A stretch of DNA of 64,000 nt from Ancylostoma caninum (lineage: Eukaryota > Nematoda > Chromadorea > Rhabditida > Ancylostomatidae). Both the position numbers and the translations under genes were made by a program. Under the pieces are notes generated by a model, which saw only the letters and a program-made list of their open reading frames with translations, ran no database searches and was not told the DNA's origin. Location of the stretch: the NCBI GenBank assembly GCA_037903475.1, contig JBAJFG010000370.1, positions 124,001 through 188,000 on the forward strand, written 5' to 3'. This document shows, piece after piece, positions 44,432-54,840 of this stretch (its first letter is position 1; each line of letters starts with the position of its first letter).

Positions 44432-47400
44432 CTGGAAAGCAGGATTTTGGCGCGGGTCAACAACAACACTTCGTGGGTAAATGAAACGAGGAAGGTAGGG
44501 GACGGTGAGAGCATACCTTAGTAGCATTCCACTGTGTGGAGGCATTCCATAGAGCAGGTTCTGGGAATAGTACGGTCCATAGGCGGAGTACTTGTATCCA
44601 TAGCCAGGTGGCGGGACCTGGAAGTGACAATACTTGATTCGATGAGTCCTACACTAATTTTCCGAGAGAAAGGGAAGGGATGTGTGCGTCCGACTGGCTA
44701 CTGACGAGCGTATTTAGTATAAACGGAGCTTATAATGGAAGGCACTAAGGGAGAAACTAATGAAAAGCACTAGGTTACCAAAAAGGGTATAATTATTGTT
44801 AAGGAGGAAGATAAATCAAAATAGTCAAAAATGAAGCAGAGCACAGTTAATTTTCGTTCAATGCTCAGTCCCCAGCAAGAGAATTCTCCAGGACTTTCCC
44901 ATTTGTCACCATTAGGAACTTTAATCCGCAAGATGCTGTGTTCACTCATGTGAGTCACATTTTTTGGGGCTACGATTGACGCTAGAGCGCGCTATCCATC
45001 ATGATGATTGATGCTCCGCGGAAGCTTCGTTCACCGAGAAGACAGGCGAAATTGATAACACCCCTAAGGCTAACAATCATTTCCATGCAAAAAAAGCCGG
45101 TTTAGGTGAATTTTTCCAAGAACCACAAGCACACAAATGGGATAAAGGCCATGTTGGAGGAAAACAAGGATTACCTGGTATCCAGTGTATGATCCGGGAC
45201 TGAGCGGAGCCTGCTTCTGGTAAGTGGACACCGGCGCCGGTGGAGGTGACGCGGTTCGGTTGCGGTACGTCGGTGGAGCCGAGTCCATAGATGAGGGGGA
45301 GCGAGAATTCGCTGGTGGATATGAGTGATAACCTCGATCCTAAAAATGAAATTTTTCAGTTCCCGTTTTCCATTCTTCCCTGAGGATATGACATTGGGTC
45401 TCTTTGATGGCGTGGAAAAAGTTTTTTGATTCATTTTTTCCTTCTCACGAGAGAATAAACGACGCCTACGTAATTTTTGACACTTCCGATTATTTTTTCC
45501 CACCATAGATTTTTTTCTCTGGATAATTTTCGCATGGATGGGAACAACAACAGGTTATCAAGAACCATATAACTAGTCACAAACTTTTTGTCCATAAATT
45601 CTCATACGTTGACATATCCCGAGATAAACAAAACGTATTTCTTCTGAAGGAAAAATAATTACTCGGAGAGTTTCTGTGTTTTATTAGCTACGTAAGTTCT
45701 AAGATTGGAAGCAGATTAGAAGCAAAAACAAAAGAACAACCTCGATTCTCATTGATTTTTCACTTTGATTATTTGCGTCGTGAGAGGAAAAAAAAACGAT
45801 GACGGGGATGGACGCCTACTTACCCGTCCGCTTATGAGTTGGAATCTTTTTTTCGCAAGTACGTCGCAGGTAATGTTCCTATTTCTGAGATTAAAAACAT
45901 ATTAGAACAAAGATTCGAATGAATATTCGAATCGCAATCGAATAAGTCACAAATTCGAGCATTTGAAAACGGTGGTAGCGGTTAATATCTCTCATCTAAG
46001 GCTGTACGCTCCCGTTCATGGCATGCATGCATGACTGAGATTACCCAGGGTAGACGTGTTGATGCCAATGTCAGCGATGGGTAACTTTGCGTAGTGCTCA
46101 CAGCTTTACCCTGCGTAACCTCAATGGTGCACGTGGGGCCCTGGAATATTAGAGCTTCCCATTCATTTTAGATCGAATAATTATTCGAATTTCTATGTCA
46201 ACGCTCTCCCTGGAAACTATAATGGGTAGCTACCCCCTGCCCAGTGCAGGTTACGCACTGGATAACATTTACATGGTATAATAATCTGAATGATGCGGAA
46301 GTTCCGGTAATGTCCCTGGATATCATAAATTGCTTGGATAAGTAATCCTGAGAAACACTTTATTGTTGAGTATTTCTGTAATTAACGCAAAGAATGATAA
46401 TTTTTTGAGTGATTGCGGTTCAGAACCCTGTTTTCAAGTTAAAACCTCAAACCCTTTTGGGACACCGAATATTTTCCCCTACATCTGGGGTATTTTAGGA
46501 TTTTGTAGCGTGTCTAGCTTAATGTGAATACGAACACAGCGCTGTTTTCGAGAATGTGTACTGATTTTGCCTACAATCCCTCCAGTACCCCGAATGTCGA
46601 CAAATTCTCGATGGGACGCTCGTACTACGCGAAAGCGGAAGAGCCAGCCGGCCAAATTGCATGAGACTAAGCGCAAATGCTTATGCAGTAGGCGAAAGTC
46701 ATCAATTATGAGGCGCTGAGCACTAATTTTTGATGCAAATGCAACGATGACACGAGGCTGCAAACACGCAAGAGTGCTTCCCCACACGAACTGACTATTT
46801 CTGGAGAAGTATAAACTCACCACAGCCGGTGGGACGCTGTGCGATCGCGTTTGTCGGCCTGCCATCTCTGCTGCGGAGAGCACTTGGCCGTCAGCCAATG
46901 TGGTGTGGAGTTTTAGTTTTCCCTAGAACAAGTTGGTTGATGTCAAGGCATGGGGTTAGGAAAAATCCTGAAAAGTTACCTTTGATTGGTTGAGAGCATC
47001 GCGGAGATCTTTGTCGCTGTTGACAATCACCTAGAATGGAAGCCGGTTTTTTCATTGTTGTTTATTTTCTGAGCGTTCTGTGATGAGCAGCACCCCACTA
47101 TTTGAAAAGTTAGGAGGCGTGCTAGAAATAAAATAATCCACCAAAATATACATGTAATATAATATATGCTGCCTCTCAAGCGACAAAGGGTGTGGTTACT
47201 CTTCTATGATTGGTCCATTCGAACACAATCCCCACCAAAAAGTGTCAAACCGCCAAACATTAAAGTTGTGATGATCGAACGGATAGTTGATATTGAGGAT
47301 AGAGGAAGCTATTTAAATGGACCAATCGTAGAAGACGGGTGACGCCCCTTTTGTTTTGCGATGAGACACGGCAGCATGTGGGCTACTAAATGGGTACGAG

Positions 47401-50400
47401 TCCTCTCACACGCACCACATCATAATGTAGATGAAAATTTTAATAGAGATATCATATGTTTGGATGCGCAGACAGTCAGAGTGCGAAGGAGCTCATGATG
47501 CGACGCGTGCGAGGGGGTCCAGAAAACCGAAACCCACATGCAGCCGACATCCCAGGAAACTTCTTTTCGAGCCCAACCAACACCACTAGAGAGAATGAAT
47601 GTTTTCTTCTCAAGGAATTCAAGCTCCCTCAGAAACATTGGTGAACGCACCGTAAACCACGGATTCAACGGAACCTCTCACCGAGGAAAAGGTAGTCCCA
47701 GCGAAAATCTTTGTAAGATCAGCTAATTTATCACTGTCAACGGCGCGCTTGCTTGTTAGCTGATTAGTGCAAGTTTTTCTGCTGTTCGGCACCCTTTTCA
47801 ACACATTCACCCTCGTGACTTCCGGTACGATTCTTCGATTTCTGGATGTTCTTGTTGGAGTCAGGTGTGTATGATGGATCAGCGTGTGAAAATATCCGAC
47901 AGCTGGGAATTTCAGTAACGTCAACTATGATGCAGTTCCACGTGGTGAACGATATAAAGAAAGGGAAAAAACTTTGATTCTGTACTTTTAGCCACGAAAC
48001 TTCAAAAACCTTCAGGTGATGCTTTCATCACTATGGTTCTTTTCGTGCGGCAAGTTCTTTGTACGCTGCGGCGTAGTTCGTAAATGTTTTTTCTGAGGTG
48101 ACATGTGAATACGAAACTTCGCGAATAGGATTGTAGTATAGCTCATTTTACACAATTTTGTACATGTTTTTGAAAAAGCTTGCTTTAAAAAACTGTATTA
48201 CACATAAAGTTTTATAATTTCGTTCCTATTCACTTTTATTTGCTTATACTATGTATGAACTGAATTTCTGCATATTATACACATAGTATTTTTTTCCAGA
48301 ATTATCACAGTCTCCCAGGGGTTTTGATGAATTGGAAAGAATCAAAAGAAAATGGGACTTCAACTAGTTCGCCCTATTATTCGCATTAAACTGTTTCACT
48401 TATTTATGTATTTATTTATTATTTATTTATTTACTAATCTATTCATTCATTAATGTATGGATTTAATTTCGCCGAGACCAGTGTCGACAACTTCGTTCAG
48501 GACAGGAAGCTCTAGTTGTCACCGCTGACAGCTTGCACATGACAATACGCGTCATGTGTCAGTTGTTTTGTTTACTGTTTACTGCCGCATCAAAGGAAGC
48601 CACCGTAGTTTTGTAAACAAATATGGCTGAGAAGTATGTGGATACAAACCTGTCTGCCGTATTGGTCGATGTATGCGATGGCACCTTCGAAATCTGGCCT
48701 CACTTCGTGTACTTTCTTCATGAAAGCCTGAAAATGAAGGGTTGAGTGGAATCGCTGGAGCGAGATAATTCTCTGATGATAAACTTGTTTCTCAGAAAAA
48801 AATCCTAAGAATTTCAAGAAAAGGGAACATTGTTCCGTGGATGGTGCCAAACTATACGAAATTCGGGTAATTATATATTTAGCTGGATCCTTTGCATGTG
48901 CTAAAATGGGGATTCAGAACCCGTATGAATCTTTGAGATAACCCACGGTAAACTTGATAGCGTGCCCAAGTTTACCCTATACTTGACACCCGTCAGCAGG
49001 CTTACCGATACGTGATGTTATCTATACCTAACTGCTACCCATGGGTAATCATACTCATGGGTGTGAGATGACCCACCTTTCCAATGTATGCGATAACCCA
49101 CCTTTCCTCACTCCCTAGAACAGCATTCATCATTGAGGTTACCCAGGGTCAACGTGCTGATGCCATTGTCGACGATAGGGGAATTTATTTGGTGTTAGAA
49201 CGTTTACCCTAGATAATTTCAATTTTCCAATGGAGTGAGGAGCCGCTTGCTCAAAAGTTCCCCTATCCAGGCTCTATTACCAACGTTTCCCATAGCATTA
49301 CTGTAGGAATCGGCCATCAAAGTTAGCTCGAGACCTTTGACGTCGATTTTTTTCAAAGGGCATTCTATCCTCAACAACAGCTACTTTAAACTGTCACAGT
49401 TCTCCAGCCTCCGCTTTTCCACTACATTTTTTTCGTCGACCACCTATCATTGCCCTTTAGCTGAGCATGACGTTATTCAAATTAGACTGATGTGTATTCG
49501 CAGCATGTAAATAACGAACGGAAACGAGCTCGTCATTACACTAGCTCGTAGAAGTTAAGCTGACGAATTAATATTAAGCAGTTAATGTGGTGAAAATACG
49601 TGATTGCACGAGGTTACCACGATTTATCGCCTATGCAATCTATTTCTGGATTGGCCTGGGTTGAGAAAAAAGACTTGACGGGAAAATTTTCAACCATTAG
49701 TGAGAGCAAATGTGTTAATCACTTATATGTCTATTTTATTCATCTATTTGAAATTGTACGGTATATTAGTCAGGATTTAATGGAATAATAAACGACATGG
49801 CTCCGTACTTTCCAAATCTAGCATTCGTATATAATAGTTGATTGAGGGGAAAGTGATGGAAGAAATTTAAATGCAACCTAGTGATATTCTACGCAACATA
49901 TATCTACACTATATTATACCTCTAGTACACATGTACTATACCTATAATATACCTATACTATGCCTCTACTACATGTATATAATACTCATATCATTCCCTT
50001 ACTACAATACAGCAATATCATAACTATACTATTCCTGTACTAGATCTATACTATACCTAAACTATATAAGTAAAACTATACCGACTTGTAACTATACTTA
50101 TACTACATCAATACTATACCTATACTGCAAACAGTACAACATTACTACACCTACACTACATCTATATTGTACCTAAGCATAGCTATATTATATCTATACT
50201 ACACCTACACTATACCCATACCACACCTACGTATATTATACCTATATACACACTACACCTACACTATACCTATACCATACCTACACTATACCTAATCAAA
50301 CATGTGCTATAGCTACATCTATACTATACCTGAATTATATATAATACTCAACACCTACACTATACAATTATGATTGTAACATATATTTCTTAAGCACTGA

Positions 50401-50980
50401 AAAACAACCAAACAATTTAATCAGTCCAATTTAATGAATTACAAGCGAATTCGAAGGAATTTAAAAAGTGGAAGTAGAAAGAGCCCATTCACTCTTTTAG
50501 CCTTTCCTCCAGGGCTGTAATGCACTTCTTTTCGAAACATCCTAAAAGTTGACTCATTCGGAGTCGAATATTGAAATTCGCGCACATCCACCTTATTATT
50601 GGGTACGAAACATGGTATAATGCATGATAATGTCGAATGTGAAGGATTCCACCGCACAAAAAAGTGGCGCATCCGAGTCAAGCTATTGGCCAGTTGAGTG
50701 AACTGACCAATCCCATAGCGCTCGCGCTTTCAATACCTATGAAAGCCTTGTTTAGCTCGAGGAAGAGTAAGAATTTGGGTTTGAGGAAATTTCCCCATGT
50801 CATACCTAATTTTTCACCTTCATTTTGAACCATTTCTCGTATAAGTGAAAGTAAGACGCCTTTCTCAGTGGCCAAATAACTCACATCATAGAGATCGGCG
50901 TAGTCGAGTTCATAGTCGCTGATACGTAACGCGTACTTCTTCCCGAAGTGATTCCACTTGACTTTTCGTCCAGAGAACAT
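44305..50980 (-). CDS. PB1-domain protein with Pro/Tyr/Gly-rich C terminus, complete 239-aa gene
   Basis: Seven exons join in phase: 50980-50885, 48727-48650, 47030-46980, 46922-46821, 45339-45175, 44617-44517 and 44431-44305 (720 bases including TAA). Residues 6-84 have the layout of a PB1 domain: basic first strand (RKVKWNHFGKKYALRI), then FEGAIAYIDQYGRQ-VIVNSDKDL as the OPCA-like segment, then GKLKLH. The acidic core is reduced (DQYGR instead of the usual D-x-D/E-G-D). From about 105 the protein is low complexity: serine/proline-rich, then YGYKYSAYGPYYSQ and finally GGYKYYSPGWGPVW. PB1 domains mediate scaffold pairing; TFG also joins PB1 to a Pro/Tyr-rich tail, but orthology to TFG is not shown. 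Likely intracellular, with no signal peptide. Trans-splicing is suggested by a tattttcag site one base before the ATG. Confidence 0.85.
44517..44617 (-). CDS. PB1 gene exon 6
   Basis: Acceptor cacttccag, donor gtatgc. Encodes VPPPGYGYKYSAYGPYYSQ and LLYGMPPHSG. Ends in phase 2. Confidence 0.87.
45175..45339 (-). CDS. PB1 gene exon 5
   Basis: Acceptor atttttag, donor gtaatcc. Encodes 55 serine-, proline- and tyrosine-rich residues (SPPPAPVSTYQKQ; SPGSYTGYQ). Confidence 0.85.
45985..46140. repeat. dispersed 'TTACCC' repeat, copy 3, in PB1 intron
   Basis: Contains gagattacccagggtagacg, gatgggtaactttgcg and tttaccctgcgtaacctcaa, so the same motif appears in both orientations, as in the copy at 54580-54840. 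The rest of this intron (45340-46820) has no additional in-phase exon that I could find. Confidence 0.55.
46821..46922 (-). CDS. PB1 gene exon 4
   Basis: Acceptor gttctag, donor gtgagtt. Encodes GKLKLHTTLADGQ, the last PB1 strand, and a basic linker ending SVPPAV. Confidence 0.85.
46980..47030 (-). CDS. PB1 gene exon 3
   Basis: A 51-base exon, acceptor ccattctag, donor gtaact. Encodes VIVNSDKDLRDALNQSK, the acidic end of the PB1 OPCA-like motif. Confidence 0.85.
47420..48000 (-). other. PB1 intron with an unassigned coding-like ORF
   Basis: The minus strand at about 47905-47690 is open with coding-like codons (LTSKRAVDSDKLADLTKIF) from an attcccag acceptor-like site to a TCG|gtgaga donor-like site. 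Including it would shift the PB1 frame, so it was left out. It may be a nested gene fragment or a transposon relic. Confidence 0.25.
48401..48453. repeat. TTTA-type microsatellite in PB1 intron
   Basis: Imperfect tatttatttatt run. Confidence 0.7.
48650..48727 (-). CDS. PB1 gene exon 2
   Basis: Acceptor ttttcag, donor gtttgt. Encodes AFMKKVHEVRPDFEG and AIAYIDQYGRQ (26 codons, phase 0 at both ends). Confidence 0.85.
48940..49220. repeat. dispersed 'TTACCC' repeat, copy 4, in PB1 intron
   Basis: Contains gcccaagtttaccctatac, gggtaatcatactcatgggt, cccacctttccaatgta and gaggttacccagggtcaacg. It is the longest copy and combines motif types seen separately elsewhere. Confidence 0.55.
49895..50370. 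repeat. degenerate tandem array of ctatac/ctacac units in PB1 intron 1
   Basis: About 475 bp built from irregular 5-6 base units (ctatac, ctacac, tatacc). All variants are AT-rich and G-poor on the plus strand. No spacer regularity, so not a CRISPR array. Confidence 0.85.
50885..50980 (-). CDS. PB1 gene exon 1
   Basis: ATG at 50980 directly after tattttcag|C. Encodes 32 residues starting MFSGRKVKWNHFGKKY. Donor GAT|gtgagt, phase 0. Confidence 0.85.
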
Positions 50981-50981
50981 G

Positions 50982-50990
50982 CTGAAAATA
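50982..50990 (-). promoter_or_regulatory. probable spliced-leader trans-splice acceptor
   Basis: The minus strand reads tattttcag immediately before C-ATG of the PB1 gene. An acceptor one base upstream of the initiator, with no upstream coding exon, is the usual arrangement for SL addition in nematodes. A cis-spliced 5' UTR intron is the alternative. Confidence 0.55.
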
Positions 50991-51399
50991 GCTGTATAAG
51001 CAATGAGGTTCTGAAGGCTCCGAAGACCACTTCACGTCGCATGCAAATTGCGAGCGAGCCCGTGGGCTGGCAACCAGATGGCCGGCGACGAGGGTAGGCG
51101 TTTGGCGCCGGTCCAAACAACGCACGTAAAGAGGATATTGTTATTTCGCTCACATTATAATTAGAATCGGTGTGTCGGCTCGGCTTGTATTTCAGTGGCG
51201 ACAACACAGACACACAAGAAAAACACCTGGGACGTAGGCGCCACGAGGTTTCGCGGCGGCGGGTAATGGAGCTGTGACGAAAAACAGAGCAATCACATCT
51301 CCAAAGGCCGATTTGATTTTTTATTTATGTTGTGTACTTAGGAGCAGAGGCTGATTTACACCTGTCGCTTTGTCGTCACTACCAGGTGGTTGTTTCCAG

Positions 51400-51615
51400 T
51401 CGTGGAAGTTCATCAGGAAAGTGCTGTGTGAATCTATCCAAGGAAAACAGAAGAGAATACATGAGCAAAGAAATCTTCTACTGCGGTGCTTACGGAAGGT
51501 AAGAGATGATTGTTCTATGCTAGAAACGGGAATGAGCGATGTTCTTCACAGTAAATGGCAGGAAAATATTCAGAAAATACCAATTTTGTTCAGTGGACAA
51601 AATTTGACCCACACG
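51400..51615 (+). CDS. two possible plus-strand exons, unknown product
   Basis: 51400-51498 lies between tgtttccag and GGAAG|gtaaga (33 codons, basic: KQKRIHEQRNLLLRCLRK). 51574-51615 lies between aatattcag and ACACG|gtaagg (14 codons, KIPILFSGQNLTHT). Both are phase 0, so they can join. A second frame in the first segment is also open, and no start codon or family was recognised. Confidence 0.25.
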
Positions 51616-52269
51616 GTAAGGGTGAAATCTCATCGGGTAAAGTAAAAAGTTCCAGCGAAATTGTGCGGAAATAGACCATTCGTTCACTTTTGCGATTATT
51701 GCTTCGTCAAGCTTTTCTTCTCATTTTCTTCCCTTCTGGATGCTTTTGAGGATAACTTCCATCAGCCCCACAGAAAAGAACCAATCTCAACAAATAGGAG
51801 AAAAGGAAGGATTAGATGCGAGAGAGGGCAGAAAAATTGGGCGGAGGCGGGGGCAGAAAAGGATAAGACGAGAAGAAAGCTCTAAGAGTGACAAGAAAGA
51901 ACCATTTTTGAGTAGGTTGATTTACTAACGCATACATGCGTTAATAAAGAAGTACTCATCTAGCAATATGAAAATATTGTATAAAAATAAATACACATCT
52001 CCGTTTCATATGGAATATACACATCTCGTGGTAAATCGGCTTTATTATAGTAAATTTATAGTTAATGTAGTGAAATGATGCATTGGTACCTTTCTCCTGA
52101 ACTAAAATTACTTCACTACAAGCTGCTCTGCTTTAGCACAGTTTTTTTCCTTCTTTCATTCCCGCAGCTCCTTAGTGTGATCCAGGAAAACCAATTTTTC
52201 CAAATTTTGGAAAGGGAACATCACAGGAGCTCTTCTAGAACTACATAGAATTAGTGAAACGCTGATTTT

Positions 52270-52510
52270 ACCCATGGTAAGCGCGATTTCCCCCAAAGTC
52301 TACCTTTTTTGGCATTCATGAAAAAGTTTATCCGCAGGCTGTGAGTAGGTGCGAGGTCAGCCGCTTAGTCGTTACTGTGGTGGTAAACCTACCTCTATGG
52401 GTAATCACTTGATGAAAGCCATTTCTATGTTTACCTCTAAGGTTACCTGAGGGTCTTATAACCCGTTGTGAACGTTTACCCAATGTGATAAACGCCAAAA
52501 TTGATGTTTC
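52270..52510. repeat. dispersed 'TTACCC' repeat, copy 5
   Basis: Contains ttttacccatggtaagcg, cctctatgggtaatcac, aggttacctgagggt and aacgtttacccaatg, in the arrangement seen in the other copies. Confidence 0.5.
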
Positions 52511-53254
52511 GTATGCACAAAGTAATTCCAAAACAGCTTTTTTTCATTTCCTCGATGATGGAAATCATATTTGAAAAGTCACTCATTACGTCACTTTGAC
52601 ATTACTACTTTAATTTCTGCTTTGAGTATTATGCTCTATCAAATGGCAAGGCAGCCTTAGAGCAGCAAAAAAATCTATGGAATTTATGAATTTTGCATGA
52701 TATGAACATTTTCCCGGCGATTAGCACGTAACTACAGGATGGAAACTCCAGTCTAAAGCACGAAAATCGAAAGCGCAGGCGAGGAAAAGCGATGATGAAT
52801 GGGCGTCCGGGTGCTTAGTTGCTAAGAGCCAGAAAAACCTGACGATGTGATACTCTGAGGTGCGATTGTGTTTGAGAAATCGCATGTATGAGAAGGATTG
52901 ATGGTGCCGGCGGTGAAGTGGGAAATCCTAGCAAAAGCCTGTGCAAATCCGGGCGAACACATGGGAGGATAACGGATAAAAGAGCTCAGTTAGTGCAGTA
53001 CACGGCAAGTGGCTTAGAATTTTCGAGGATACCAGCGCTAAGGATAGCGCGTGGTGGTCTGAGACGTTGACCTTGTCTGAGCCGTTGGAACTTACAGGGC
53101 TCTTAACAGCTTCCGCTTCCTAGAGGGCAATTGAGCAAAAAAAAATCCTGGGATTGATTATGTTCCAGAATTTTCTGAGGGCAACAGCACCTATGACTAA
53201 TTCACGCTAATTCATCCGGAAGAAGCAGGATGAGAAAAAACCCCACTACCTTCC

Positions 53255-53283
53255 GGGTTTCCTATGTGACTCATAGGAAACCC
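53255..53283. repeat. perfect 12-bp hairpin
   Basis: gggtttcctatg at 53255-53266 is followed by a five-base loop and its exact complement. No T-tract follows, so it is not a bacterial-type terminator. Confidence 0.8.
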
Positions 53284-54579
53284 TTCGTACGCCGGAAGAG
53301 AAATCCTACTTTACCGGAGTGCACAGCAGTAACGTAAGCCAGCAGATTTATGAGTAACGCCTAAGATGGCCATTATAGCTCTGAGAATTCTCCCACACTA
53401 GCATTGTATAGCGGCTATTCGCATGATTAATGAGGAAATGACGCAAATAAGAAGGGGGTGGGAGCAGTGTCGGGTTGATTGCAGCTAACACTCGCCGTTG
53501 CAAATAGACAACATATATAGTTACAGATTACCAGCACGTAGTTCCGGTTAGGTTTTGGCTTTGGGCCAGAATAGAGGCAATGGAACACGTATTGTGATGT
53601 TTGGTGGTCTCTGAGTACAAGTGCTCCAGGAAATGCGGCTCTGCCATCTTCAAAATGGTAAGAGCATGGTGCTTATGTAGAATTTGGAGTTCTGAAAACT
53701 TGTGCAGAATCTATAAGTGACAGCTGTCCAAGCATCCTATCCTGAGAATGGGGAGCGTGGGCGATCTCAGATATGATGAACTATGGTGTCACATCATTGA
53801 TATTAACGGAAAAAGGAGCACTTTTCGCCTTATACCATATGAGAAGCTCTGTAAACTAAAGCTCTCGCTGGGATAAAACGCTTATGATAGGAAAAACTGT
53901 TGCTCTTGTGCTGCTGTCGTGCTGTGATTAGAAAAAAGACCAGCTCCTCATAATTGTTATTGGCCTTCAAAGATGTTCTTCTGGCCCGATTTCCTATAGC
54001 TTGGAACAACTCTCAAAATTAGTATCTTCAACTGGATGAAAGGATGAAAACGTGCTCCAATTACAATGTTCTGACAGGTTCTTTAACAAGTTCTGACGTG
54101 TTCTAGCGCGTTCGACATTCACCGTGGCAAGAATTGCTGCTATTGTTCTGCGAAAGTACTGCGACTAGAACCAGATAGCTGCCTTTTCATCCATCCAACC
54201 AAGAATTCAAGAGTCGAAATTTCCTTTTTCCTTCTTTTTCTATTTTTTAAAACCTGAATGCTTTCGAAATACCACCTCTGACGTCATATGAAGAAGAGCT
54301 GCTGCAGTTGTGCTGCTATTGTGCTGCGACCAAAAAGAAATGGGTTGTGCTTCATCGTTTGTACTAGCAGTTAAAATTGTAGTTTACGCCTTTTGGTGTG
54401 AAAAGCACCAGAAATGAAATCTGCAACTTGAATTAGATGTCGTATTGGGAACTGCTGCCATTGTGCTGCAGTCGTGCTGTGATTTCCAAAAAAGCGCAGT
54501 TTTCGGGACGTCACTGGCTTCAATCACTGTTAAACAGGCGAGACTACAAAGAAGTAATAGACAAGAGTCCGCATACATA

Positions 54580-54840
54580 ATTGAAATTACCCAGGGCAAA
54601 CCCGAACCATTGAGGTTACCCAGGGTAGACCAGAACCATCGAGGTTGCCCAAGGTAAACATATTCATGACCGTGTTAAAGGAAGGCAAATTTTGTGGTGT
54701 TAACATATTTACCTTGGGTAATCTTTACGATGCATGTGGCCTCTGTTAACACTCCATAAATCTACCCATTGTGACCACGTGCGTCAACATGTTTACCTTG
54801 GGTGATCTCAGTGATGCATCCAGGCTAAAGAAAATGCAAA
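54580..54840. repeat. dispersed 'TTACCC' repeat, copy 6
   Basis: The motif ttacccagggcaaac or close variants is repeated three times at 54588, 54617 and 54643, then appears inverted (tttaccttgggtaatc, tttaccttgggtgatc). The copy thus has internal tandem and inverted structure. Confidence 0.6.

Larger units (their letters stand above)
51616..54579. other. intergenic; repeat copy and small hairpin
   Basis: Contains the 'TTACCC' repeat at 52270-52510 and the hairpin at 53255-53283. Other frames (52888-53070, 54384-54599) are unsupported. Confidence 0.4.

Noticed and set aside
45815..45837. 22-base segment before a strong gtaagt on the minus strand in a PB1 intron
   Set aside because: Its length would shift the frame between exons 4 and 5, which join correctly without it.
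49895..50370. Possible CRISPR-like or regularly spaced array
   Set aside because: Units are 5-6 bases, irregular and without unique spacers, and the setting is a eukaryotic intron.
53255..53283. Rho-independent terminator
   Set aside because: No T-tract, and the genome is eukaryotic.
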